Assembly (NCBI GenBank): GCA_964443135.1
Contig: CAYUBQ010000002.1
Coordinates: 1-64,000, forward strand
Direction of reading: 5' to 3'
Source of the DNA: JAIPEI01 sp964443135
Lineage (GTDB): Bacteria > Desulfobacterota > DSM-4660 > Desulfatiglandales > HGW-15
DNA length: 64,000 nt
Below the pieces are notes generated by a model. The model ran no database searches, had not been told where the DNA came from, and saw only the letters and a list, made by a program, of their open reading frames with translations. Made by a program: the position numbers and the translations under genes. Of the stretch, positions 42,281 to 50,517 are shown one piece after another; position 1 is the stretch's first letter, and every line of letters begins with the position of its first letter.

Positions 42281-43384
42281 ATGCAGAACCCGCCCTCTCC
42301 GGATCCGATCCGATTTCTCCGGTTCACCATGGACAACCTGCCCATCGGCGTGCTCACCGTGGACGCGAGCAGAAGGGTGACCAGCTTCAACCCGCAGGCC
42401 GAGACCGTCACCGGGTACTCGAAGGAGGAGGTGCTGGGAAGGTTCTGCGGCGAGGTGCTCCAGGGCGGCATGTGCAAGGAACAGTGCCCGCTGGCGAGCG
42501 TGATCCGGAGGCGGGCCCCCATGGTCCAGCTGGAGACCACCATCCGGGACCGCCACGGCAGGACCATCCCGGTCCGTCTTCAGACCGCCGCGCTGCTCGA
42601 CGACGACGGCCGGCTCATCGGCGGGGTGGAGACCTTCCAGGACATCACCTACATCAAGGGCCTCGAGCGCGACAAGGCCGCATTCGTCTCCATGGTCGCC
42701 CACGACATGAAGTCGTCGCTCACCGTCATCGGGGGGTTCGCCCGCAGGCTCAGCAAGCCGCGGGTCCGGAAGAACGAGGAGAAGCTGGGACGGTATCTGG
42801 AGATCGTCCTGAACGAGACGGAACGGCTCGAGTCCATGATCCGGGACTTCCTGGAGTTTTCCCGGCTCGAGACCGGATCGCTCAAACTGGAGTTCCGCCC
42901 CGTGTCCCTGAACGAGGTGATCGAGCAGCTTGCGGCCACCTACCAGGTGCAGGCGGAGCAGCTCGGGATCCGGCTGGAGGTGGGCACCGACCCGGAGCTG
43001 GGGTCCCTGACCGCCGACGCCGAGCGCCTGAGACGGGTCTTCAAGAACCTCCTGGACAACGCGCTCAAGTTCTCCGACCCCGGGGGGAGGGTGAGGATCA
43101 CCACGCAGGACGCGGGCCCCTTCGTGCAGGTCCGCGTCGAGGACGAGGGGGTGGGGATCGAAGAGGCGGAGCTGCCCCACATCTTCGACCCCTACTTCCG
43201 CGCGAACAACCGGCCCGAGGCGAGCGGTTTCGGCGTCGGCCTCGCCGCGGTCAAAGCGGTGGTGGAAGGGCACGGAGGGCGCGTCGAGGTGGAAAGCGAG
43301 CCGGGACGCGGGTCCGTATTCACCGTCCACCTGCCCAGGGTCCCGGCGCCGGAGGACGCCGCGGCGCAGCCGGCGCGCAGCTAG
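42281..43384 (+). CDS. PAS-domain sensor histidine kinase (soluble)
   Basis: The 367-residue kinase has no transmembrane helix. Residues 15-130 form a PAS domain (MDNLPIGVLTVDASRRVTSF) with a Cys pair in FCGEVLQGGMCKEQC that could bind metal or act as a redox switch. HisKA follows with MVAHDMKSSLTVIGGFARRL, His being the phosphoacceptor. HATPase_c then has NLLDNALKFSDPGG and EDEGVGI, with GFGVGLAAVKAVV. ATG 42281 is chosen at MQNPPSPDP. No response regulator is adjacent. Its stop overlaps that of the NifU-like gene on the other strand (CTAG). The ligand is unknown. Confidence 0.87.
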   Translation: MQNPPSPDPIRFLRFTMDNLPIGVLTVDASRRVTSFNPQAETVTGYSKEEVLGRFCGEVLQGGMCKEQCPLASVIRRRAPMVQLETTIRDRHGRTIPVRLQTAALLDDDGRLIGGVETFQDITYIKGLERDKAAFVSMVAHDMKSSLTVIGGFARRLSKPRVRKNEEKLGRYLEIVLNETERLESMIRDFLEFSRLETGSLKLEFRPVSLNEVIEQLAATYQVQAEQLGIRLEVGTDPELGSLTADAERLRRVFKNLLDNALKFSDPGGRVRITTQDAGPFVQVRVEDEGVGIEEAELPHIFDPYFRANNRPEASGFGVGLAAVKAVVEGHGGRVEVESEPGRGSVFTVHLPRVPAPEDAAAQPARS

Positions 43385-43818
43385 CCCCGGACCGACTTTT
43401 TCATGTAGGACTCCAGGGCCTCCTGGAGGGTGGCCGCCGCGAGGAACGCACAGTGCCGATCCTCTTCCGGAAGACCGCCCAGAATGCCGAGAATGGCCTC
43501 GCCGGAGATCTCCGTGACCTCGTCCGGGCTCTTTCCCAGGGCCAGCTCCGCGGCGAACGACCCGCAGACCGCGCTGGAGCCGCAACCGTCGGTCCGGTAG
43601 GCCGCCTCCGAGACGCGGTCCTCCCGGAGACGCAGGAAGATCTCCATGGTGTCCCCGCACGAACCGGTGAGCCGCCCGTACCCGTCCGGATTCTCCAGGG
43701 CGCCTTCGTATCGGGGGTTGCGCCACCGTTCGTAGGCCACCTCCCCGTAGTCCTGCCTGGCTTCCTCGTAGACCTGCTCCTGCAGGTCGCGAACAAACGC
43801 GTCGAAATCGTCGGCCAC
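43381..43818 (-). CDS. NifU/IscU-like iron-sulfur cluster scaffold protein
   Basis: The 145-residue protein has the NifU_N-type scaffold fold. The three cluster-binding cysteines are visible in GSCGDTMEIF, DGCGSSAVCGSF and HCAFLAAATL. Length is near the IscU norm. The GTG start at 43818 lies behind AAGGAGGA; the longer upstream frame would add sequence unlike the family. It assembles FeS clusters for transfer and could serve the neighbouring FeS-rich Hdr proteins. It converges with the PAS kinase gene and is divergent from the hdr operon. Confidence 0.85.
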   Translation of the reverse strand: MADDFDAFVRDLQEQVYEEARQDYGEVAYERWRNPRYEGALENPDGYGRLTGSCGDTMEIFLRLREDRVSEAAYRTDGCGSSAVCGSFAAELALGKSPDEVTEISGEAILGILGGLPEEDRHCAFLAAATLQEALESYMKKSVRG

Positions 43819-43959
43819 CGTCCTGGTCCTCCTTGATCTGCAGCCGGCCCCGGGGGCCGGCGCCGGTCCTGATGACGATCCATGGTGCCTGATACTGTTT
43901 TGAACTGCAACGCAAATTGATACCATGAAACCGCTCTCGAAACGATCGTGAAACAGGTC

Positions 43960-43986
43960 TTGACAACCATGTGTATACGGTATACA
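43960..43986 (+). promoter_or_regulatory. Promoter and overlapping operator of the hdr operon
   Basis: TTGACA at 43960-43965 is followed by TATACA at 43981-43986 with a short 15-base spacer. The perfect palindrome TGTATACGGTATACA (43972-43986) covers the spacer and -10, a typical place for a repressor or redox regulator. GTATAC cores fit FadR/GntR-type operators; a GntR regulator is encoded at 53370 in this window. Confidence 0.5.
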
Positions 43987-44038
43987 AAAGCGGTTCTGCA
44001 TCGCTCTTTACCGTGAAAATACCCCTCGGTGGGCCGGG

Positions 44039-44110
44039 CGTAGGGCGGCATTTCATATGCCGCCGCAAGGTTGGCGACAAGCACGGCGGGGTGTAAAACC
44101 CCGCCCTACG
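44039..44110. repeat. 72-nt double-hairpin repeat (REP/BIME-like)
   Basis: The outer arms CGTAGGGCGG (44039-44048) and CCGCCCTACG (44101-44110) are complementary. Two inner hairpins are GGCGGCAT/ATGCCGCC (44044-44064) and GGCGGGGT/ACCCCGCC (44085-44105). The pattern resembles widespread GTAGGGCGGGG-type REP elements. It is the only copy of this class in the window and lies in the hdr leader. Confidence 0.72.
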
Positions 44111-44230
44111 AAAACCCCTGTTTTCATCAGCGGGGGTGACCGGACGCCGGTCATGGACGTTTGAACCGAAACCCCGCCCGTCTGGACAGGCCCCGCATCC
44201 TGCCGCCTGCGCTTCCGGAGGTTCGTGCTC

Positions 44231-46018
44231 ATGCTCTTTGACCTGCTCCTGTTCGGCTCTCTGGGCATCTTCCTGCTGGGAACGGCCTGGAAAATGTTCC
44301 CCTGGTTCTCCCGGGGGATCGGACCGGGCTCCCGGGGGATCCCACGGTCCCGAAGGGTCCGCGCCGCCCTTCTCGGCGCCGCCCGGACCGTCTTCAGCCG
44401 GAACGTTCTGACCGTCTTTCGCGTCGTCCTCGTGGACGGCCTTCTCCAGTGGAGGATCCTCAAGGAGGACCGCCTCCGCTGGGTCATGCACTTCTCCGTC
44501 TTCGCCGGGTTCATCCTGCTTCTCCTGATGCACGCCCTGGACGACCTGATCACGGCGAACCTGTTCGAATCCTACTACAGCACCGTCAACCCCTGGTTCT
44601 TCCTGCGGGACCTGGCCGGCGTGCTCGTGCTCGCGGGGCTCGCGCTGGCCGTGCTCCGGCGGACCGTCTGGAAGGTCCCCCGCCTGAGGACCCGGGCGCC
44701 GGACGTGATCGCCCTCGCCTTCCTGGCCCTGATCGTGGTCTCCGGCTTTCTGCTCGAGGGCGCCAAGATGGGCTCACACGACGCCTACCTGCGCATGGTG
44801 GAGGAGTGGGCGGACCCGGACGCCGTCGATGAGGTCCGGGCCCTGGAGAGCTACTGGATCCAGGAGCTCGGGCTCTACGCCACGCACCTCTCCCCGCCGT
44901 TCTCCGAGGACCGGCTGGCCCAGGGCCGCGAGCTCCACGAGATGAACTGCGCCTTCTGCCACGCCCCGTCCCAGTGGGCCTTTGCGAGCTACGGGGCGAA
45001 CCGGGCCATGGCGCCTGCCGCCTCTTTCCTGGACCGGGTGGACGCGACCCTCGTCTTCTGGCACATCCACATCCTCGCCTGCTTCGCGGGGCTCGCCTAC
45101 CTGCCCTTCAGCAAGATGTTCCACGTCGTCGCCACCCCAATCGGTCTCGTGGTCAGCAGGCTCACGGACCGGGAGCGCTCCGACGCGGCCAACGTCGCCA
45201 CCCGTCAGGCCGTGGAGCTGGACGCCTGCACCCAGTGCGGGACGTGCAGCCTGAGATGCTCCCAGGCGGGTGCGGCCATGGCCATGGGCAACCCCTACAT
45301 CCTTCCCTCGGAGCGAATGGCCTGTCTTCGGCGGGCGGGCCTGGGAGGCCGTCTCGAGCCGGCCGAGCGGGAGGCGATCCGCCGGGGCGCCGTCATCTGC
45401 TCCAACTGCGACCGGTGCACGGTGGTCTGCCCGTCGGGCATCAACCTGAAGGAGCTCTGGGTCTCAGTGCGGGAGGAGCTGATCCAGCAGGGGGACCCCG
45501 AGCCCGCCCTGCTCTCGCCGTTTTCCCATCTTCGCGGCCTCCGGAGGGACGATCTGGAGGCGGTGACGGACTACGCCCGTCCCCTGAGCCGGGCCCTGCA
45601 CGTCCTCGTCCCCAACGGGAAGGCCCGAGCGCCCGAGGTCGAGGCCCCGCCCCTGGACCTGACGGAGCAACCGGACATGCCGGTGGACCCCGACCTGGAG
45701 TCGGGGCACTTCGCCGACTGCTTCGGCTGCCGGACCTGCACCTCCGTCTGCCCTGTGGTGGGCAACTACGAGGACCCCGAGCAGACCCTCGGGCTCCTGC
45801 CCCACCAGATCATGTACTGCCTGGCCCTCGGGATGCCGGCCATGGCTTCCCGGTCCCGCATGCTCTGGGACTGCGTCACCTGCTACCAGTGCGAGGAGCA
45901 CTGCCCGCAGGGCGTGCGCATCACGGACATCCTCTACACGCTGAAGAATCGCGCCGTTCGGGTCGAGGCAGGCCGCGCTGCGCCTTCCCCGGCCGAGGAG
46001 CGGACCGGGCCGGCCTAG
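44231..46018 (+). CDS. Cytochrome b/c and double HdrC-type ferredoxin fusion protein
   Basis: The 595-residue membrane protein of the NarI/HdrC superfamily has five predicted transmembrane helices in its first 310 residues, with His residues as likely heme b ligands. A c-type heme motif CAFCH lies at 240-244 in an extracytoplasmic loop. The cytoplasmic half has two HdrC-like modules with four [4Fe-4S] motifs, starting at C333 (CTQCGTCSLRC), C390 (CSNCDRCTVVC), C497 (CFGCRTCTSVC) and C548 (CVTCYQCEEHC). ATG 44231 fits a GGAGG site 9 bases upstream better than GTG 44225. It would link quinone or cytochrome electrons to HdrB/HdrA, encoded downstream. Confidence 0.85.
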   Translation: MLFDLLLFGSLGIFLLGTAWKMFPWFSRGIGPGSRGIPRSRRVRAALLGAARTVFSRNVLTVFRVVLVDGLLQWRILKEDRLRWVMHFSVFAGFILLLLMHALDDLITANLFESYYSTVNPWFFLRDLAGVLVLAGLALAVLRRTVWKVPRLRTRAPDVIALAFLALIVVSGFLLEGAKMGSHDAYLRMVEEWADPDAVDEVRALESYWIQELGLYATHLSPPFSEDRLAQGRELHEMNCAFCHAPSQWAFASYGANRAMAPAASFLDRVDATLVFWHIHILACFAGLAYLPFSKMFHVVATPIGLVVSRLTDRERSDAANVATRQAVELDACTQCGTCSLRCSQAGAAMAMGNPYILPSERMACLRRAGLGGRLEPAEREAIRRGAVICSNCDRCTVVCPSGINLKELWVSVREELIQQGDPEPALLSPFSHLRGLRRDDLEAVTDYARPLSRALHVLVPNGKARAPEVEAPPLDLTEQPDMPVDPDLESGHFADCFGCRTCTSVCPVVGNYEDPEQTLGLLPHQIMYCLALGMPAMASRSRMLWDCVTCYQCEEHCPQGVRITDILYTLKNRAVRVEAGRAAPSPAEERTGPA

Positions 46019-46073
46019 GGGACGGTACAGTGAAACGACCCCCAGGGGGTCCCGAGACAACACGGAACCAGAC

Positions 46074-46907
46074 ATGAAGACCTATGCACTCTACCTGGGC
46101 TGCAACATCCCCGCGCGGGTCCAGTCCTACGAAACGGCGTCCCGCGCGGTCCTGGAGAGGCTCGGGGTTCGGCTCCTCGACAGTCGGGAGTTCGCCTGCT
46201 GCGGATACCCGCTGAGGAACCTGGACCGGGGCGCCTATCTCCTCTCCGCCGCCCGCAACCTGGCCCTGGCCGGCCGCACGGGACACGACATGCTGGTCCT
46301 GTGCAGCTGCTGCTTCGGCTCCCTCAAGGCCGCGCAGCACCAGCTCCGCCGTTACCCGGAAGCGCGCAGGGAGGCGGACCGGAGGCTCCGCCGGGAAGGT
46401 CTCCGTTACGACGGCGACATCGAGGTCAAGCACCTTCTGAGCGTCCTCCGGCACGACGTCGGGCTGGAGGCCCTGAAGACCCACATCAGACGTCCATTCG
46501 AAGACCTCAGGATCGGGGCGCACTACGGGTGCCACGTCCTTCGGCCCAGCCACGTCACGGAGTTCGACGACCCCGTCGCACCCACCCTGTTCGAGGCCCT
46601 CGTCGAGGTCACCGGGGCCCAGTGCGTCGAGTGGGACCCGCGGATGGACTGCTGCGGGGCGCCCCTGCTGGGCGTGAACGACGAGCTCAGCCTGGACCTG
46701 ACGCGCGGCAAGCTGAGGAAGGCCGCCGAGGCCGGGGTGGACCACCTGTGCACGGCCTGCCCCTACTGCCAGCTTCAGTTCGAAACGGTCCAGCGGAAAT
46801 GGATCGCGGGAAACGGAAGCGGCACACCGGCGGTGGCCTCCCTGGTCTACCCCGAGCTGCTGGCCCGCTGCATGGGCCTGGAAGACGAACGGTTGAAACG
46901 GCCATAA
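46074..46907 (+). CDS. hdrB: Heterodisulfide reductase subunit B-like protein (CCG domains)
   Basis: The 277-residue protein has two CCG domains that together bind the noncubane 4Fe-4S clusters at which disulfides or related substrates are reduced. Visible cysteine motifs are YLGCNIPAR, FACCGYPLRN, LCSCCFGS, YGCHVLRP, DCCGAPLLG and CTACPYCQLQ. This is the full pattern of HdrB, with no membrane segment. ATG 46074 is clear. It starts 55 bases after the cytochrome-HdrC gene and precedes hdrA, forming an Hdr complex. Confidence 0.93.
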   Translation: MKTYALYLGCNIPARVQSYETASRAVLERLGVRLLDSREFACCGYPLRNLDRGAYLLSAARNLALAGRTGHDMLVLCSCCFGSLKAAQHQLRRYPEARREADRRLRREGLRYDGDIEVKHLLSVLRHDVGLEALKTHIRRPFEDLRIGAHYGCHVLRPSHVTEFDDPVAPTLFEALVEVTGAQCVEWDPRMDCCGAPLLGVNDELSLDLTRGKLRKAAEAGVDHLCTACPYCQLQFETVQRKWIAGNGSGTPAVASLVYPELLARCMGLEDERLKRP

Positions 46908-46961
46908 CCCCCCGGGGGAGCCCTTCGAGGGGCGAAGCCGGGGTCTCATCCGGAGCGGAAC

Positions 46962-49900
46962 GTGAAACGCGAAGAAACAGGCGCGGTACTGGTTGTTGGA
47001 GGGGGAATCACCGGAATGCAGTCGGCGCTGGACCTGGCCAACTCCGGTTTTTTCGTCTATCTCGCGGAGCGATCGAGCTCGATCGGGGGAATGATGTCCC
47101 AGCTGGACAAGACCTTCCCCACCAACGACTGTGCCATGTGAATCATCTCGCCCAAACTGGTCGAGGTCGGCCGGCACATCAACATCGAGCTGCTCACGCT
47201 CACCGAGGTCAAGGAGATCACCGGGGAGCAGGGGGACTTCCAGGTCCGCGTGGTCCGGCACCCCCGGTACGTGGACGTGGACAAGTGCATCGCCTGCGGC
47301 GCCTGCACCGAGAAGTGCCCCCGCAAGGTCCCGGACGAGTACAACGAGAGCCTGGTCCCCAGAAAGGCGATCTACGTGAAGTACGCCCAGGCCGTTCCCC
47401 TCAAGTACGCCATCGACCCGGAGCAGTGCATCAAGCTGACCCGGGGGAAGTGCGGGAACTGCGCCAAGGTGTGCCCCACCGGGGCGATCGACTACGAGGA
47501 CACGGAGAAGGAGAACGTCCTTCGGGTCGGCGCCGTGGTGCTCGCCGACGGATCGGAGACCTACGACCCCGGGGGGCACGACACCTACGGCTACAGGAAG
47601 AACCCCGACGTGGTCACCAGCATCGAGTTCGAACGGATGCTCTCCGCCTCGGGTCCCAGCGGGGGACACCTGGTCCGCCCTTCGGACGGGAAGGAGCCGT
47701 CCCGGATCGCCTGGCTCCAGTGCGTGGGATCCAGGGAGCCGGCCCTGGGAAACCGCGGCTACTGCTCCGGCGTCTGCTGCACCTACGCGGTCAAGGAGGC
47801 GGTGCTGGCCAAAGAGCACTGCGGGGGGGACCTGGACGCGGCCGTCTTCTACATCGACATCCGAACCACCGGAAAGGACTTCGAGCGCTACTACGAGCGC
47901 GCCAGGGAGGAGCAGGGGGTCCGCTTCGTCAAGGCCAGGATCTCGCACCTCGCCAGGCGGAACGGGTCGAACCTCATTCGCTACGTGGACGAAGCGGGCA
48001 AGCGGGTCGAAGAGCCTTTCGACATGGTGGTCCTCTCCGTAGGCCTCGGCGCGAACCGGAAGAGCGCCGAGCTGGCCGAGACCCTGGGCGTCCAGATGGA
48101 CCCCTACCGGTTCGTGAGCACGAGCAGCTTCCACCCGGTTCGGACCTCGAGGCCCGGGATCTACGTCTGCGGCGCCCACCAGGCGCCCAAGGACATCCCC
48201 TCCTCCGTGGTGGACGCCAGCGCGGCCGTCGTCGAGGTGGCCGCCGATCTGGCCGACACGCGCTGGACGCTCACCCGGACCGCCGAGCTCCCCGAGGAGC
48301 GGGACGTGCGCGGCGCCCCCCCGCGGATCGGGGTGTTCGTCTGCTGCTGCGGCACCAACATCGCCGGGGTCGTGGACGTTCCTTCGGTCGTGGAGTACGC
48401 CCGGTCCCTGCCCGGGGTGGCCTACGCGGAGGAGAACCTGTTCAGCTGCTCCCAGGACACCCAGGACAAGATGACCCGGATGATCCGGGAAAAAGGGCTC
48501 AACCGGGTGGTGGTGGCCGCCTGCACGCCCAAGACCCACGAGCCGCTCTTTCAGGAGACTTTGACCAGCGCGGGCCTGAGCAAGTATCTCTTCGAGATGA
48601 CCAACATCCGCAACCAGTGCTCCTGGGTACACCGGGACCAGCCCGAGGCCGCCACGCAGAAGGCCAAGGAGCTGGTCGCCATGTCCGTGGCCAAGGCGAG
48701 CCGCCTCACCCCCCTGAGCGAGCCGGTCCTGGAGATCACCCCGACCGCCCTGGTCGTCGGGGGCGGCATCGCCGGCATGGAGGCGGCGAGGAGCCTCGCC
48801 AACCAGGGGTACCCCACCTACCTGGTCGATCGGAACCGGCGTCTCGGGGGGCAGGCCCTGACCCTTCACGAGACGTGGAGAGGGGAGTCGATCCAGGCCT
48901 ATCTCTCCGAGCTGATCGAGGACGTCGAGCTGCACCCCGGGATCCAGATCTTCCTGAAGGCCGAGGTGGACGAGGTGGACGGGTTCGTCGGCAACTTCCG
49001 GACCATGATCCGCCAGGGCCGCGAGAGCCGGATGATCGAGCACGGCGTGACCATCGTGGCCACCGGCGCGCTCGAGTACAAGCCGCGCGAGCACCTCTAC
49101 GGGGAGCACCCCAACGTGGTCACCGGACTGGAGCTCCAGGACCGGCTGATCCGGGAGGACCCCTCGCTTCGCGAAGCCCGGACCGCGGTGTTCCTCCAGT
49201 GCGTCGGGTCCCGCATCCCGGAACGCCCTTACTGCTCCAAGGTGTGCTGCACCCAGTCCATCAAGAGCGCGCTGGCCCTGAAGGGGATCAACCCTTCCAT
49301 GCGGATCTTCGTCGTCTACCGGGACATGCGGCCCTACGGGCTGAGGGAGGACCTGTACCGGAAGGCGAGGGAGGCGGGCATTATCTTCATCCGCTACAGG
49401 TCGGAGGAGGGCTTCGACGTGGTCTTGGAGGACGGGCGACTGCGGACGGCCTTCACGGACACCGGCCTGCACCGGAAGATGGAGATCCACCCGGACCTCC
49501 TGGTGCTGGCCTCCGCCGTGGTCCCGAGCGAGCAGTCGCGGCTCGCTCAGCAGTTGAAGATCTCCCGGAACGACGACGGGTTCTTTGCGGAGGCCCACGT
49601 CAAGCTTCGCCCGGTCGACTTTTCCACCGAAGGGGTCTTTGTCTGCGGGCTGAGCCACGCCCCCAAGCCCGTGGACGAAAGCATCGCCCAGGCCCAGGCT
49701 GCGGCGGCCAGGGCTGCGACCCTTCTTGCGGCCGGGCGGATCCCGGTGAGCGGAACGGTGGCGGCCGTGGATCCGGATCTGTGCAGCATGTGCGGAGTAT
49801 GCGCTTCCATCTGCCCCTACTCCGCTCCCGGCGTGGACGAAAAGACCGGCAGGATGAGCATCCAGAGCACCCTGTGCAAAGGCTGCGGGCTGTGCACAGC

Positions 49901-49976
49901 CTCCTGCCGGTCCGGGGCGATCCGGTTGAACGGCTTTGACAACAACCAGATCCTGGCGATGATCGAGCAGGTGTGA
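46962..49976 (+). CDS. hdrA: HdrA-like FAD/FeS protein with selenocysteine at codon 60
   Basis: The full-length 1004-residue protein is read from GTG 46962 through an in-frame UGA at 47139-47141. The N-terminal FAD-binding domain has VVGGGITGM, then TNDCAM-Sec-IISPK, where HdrA normally has Cys in DC(S/A)MC. The reading frame remains open and conserved after it. Residues 109 onward hold the ferredoxin pair CIACGACTEKC and GKCGNCAKVCP. A second HdrA-type half has VCCCGTNIAGVVD, TPKTHEP and VVGGGIAGMEAARS. The C-terminal ferredoxin (from C941) is CSMCGVCASIC and CKGCGLCTASC. This is the long HdrA form of Desulfobacterota, a flavin-based electron hub. Confidence 0.93.
47157..47174 (+). promoter_or_regulatory. 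SECIS-like hairpin after the hdrA UGA
   Basis: CTGGTCG (47157-47163) and CGGCCGG (47168-47174) form a 7-bp stem with the loop AGGT. The loop begins 22 bases after the UGA and has G in the first two loop positions, as bacterial SECIS elements require. It would recruit SelB with Sec-tRNA to decode UGA at 47139-47141. Confidence 0.75.
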
Positions 49977-50015
49977 CCGGGGCACGCCGCTCCGCCGGGG
50001 GAAAGGGAGGGCGCC

Positions 50016-50471
50016 ATGATCGAGATCATCCAGCTCAAGAGCATCCGCATGCTCGGCAATCTCACGGACGAGATGCTCGAGAAGATCCAGCCCGTCACCA
50101 CCCTCGTGGATTTCCAGGCGGGGGAGTACATCTTCCGGGAGGGGGAGTACGCGGAGTACCTCTACTCGATCCTGGACGGGGAGGTGGGGCTGGAGACCGA
50201 GAAGAACCCTTCCAAACGCATTCTCGTCACCAAGATCAGCCGGTGCATGACCCTGGGCTTCTCGGCCCTCCTGGACACCGAGTACCGAAAGTACGTCGGG
50301 TTCGCCAAGGCGATCACCGACGTGAAGCTCTTCGCCTGGAAGGGCGTGGAGCTGGAGAAGCTCTTCGTCAACGACTACGAGATGGGGTTCCTGATCATGC
50401 GGCGCATCGCAAACACCATCCAGAAGCGACTCCAGATCACCAAGACCCAGCTCGTGGACATCTACCAGTAG
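50016..50471 (+). CDS. Cyclic-nucleotide-binding-domain protein downstream of hdrA
   Basis: The 151-residue protein consists of a single cNMP-binding beta-roll. Its start LKSIRMLGNLTDEMLEKI matches the family, followed by FQAGEYIFREGEYAEYLYSILDG and GFSALLDTEYRKYVGFAKAI. There is no DNA-binding HTH after it, so it is not a Crp/Fnr activator; it may instead regulate or anchor the Hdr complex. Small CNB proteins are found next to hdr genes in sulfate reducers. It is the last gene of the operon; a GC-rich hairpin (50479-50507) follows. Confidence 0.82.
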   Translation: MIEIIQLKSIRMLGNLTDEMLEKIQPVTTLVDFQAGEYIFREGEYAEYLYSILDGEVGLETEKNPSKRILVTKISRCMTLGFSALLDTEYRKYVGFAKAITDVKLFAWKGVELEKLFVNDYEMGFLIMRRIANTIQKRLQITKTQLVDIYQ

Positions 50472-50478
50472 CGCCTCG

Positions 50479-50507
50479 GCGGGGCGGGCCTCCAGGGTCC
50501 GCCCCGC
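50479..50507. terminator. GC-rich bidirectional terminator between hdr and permease genes
   Basis: GCGGGGCGG (50479-50487) pairs with CCGCCCCGC (50499-50507) and the stem extends inward by three pairs including one G-U. It separates convergent genes and lies just after the cyclic-nucleotide-binding gene, with TCTCTC behind it on the plus strand. No T run is present. Confidence 0.5.
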
Positions 50508-50517
50508 TCTCTCGGGC

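Larger units (their letters stand above)
43819..44230. other. Divergent regulatory region before the hdr operon
   Basis: This 412-base region separates the NifU-like gene from the hdr operon. It contains a TTGACA box at 43960-43965, a perfect 15-bp palindrome at 43972-43986, a 72-base double-hairpin repeat at 44039-44110 and an unusually long leader before the hdr start. Nothing else in it is coding. Confidence 0.6.

Noticed and set aside
47139..47141. TGA in hdrA taken as a gene-breaking stop
   Set aside because: Conservation runs through the codon in one frame, the UGA replaces a conserved Cys, and a SECIS-like hairpin follows.
45921..49985. 1354-codon minus-strand frame opposite hdrB/hdrA
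   Set aside because: It mirrors the conserved hdr coding frames, has no starts with ribosome-binding sites and no domain similarity.
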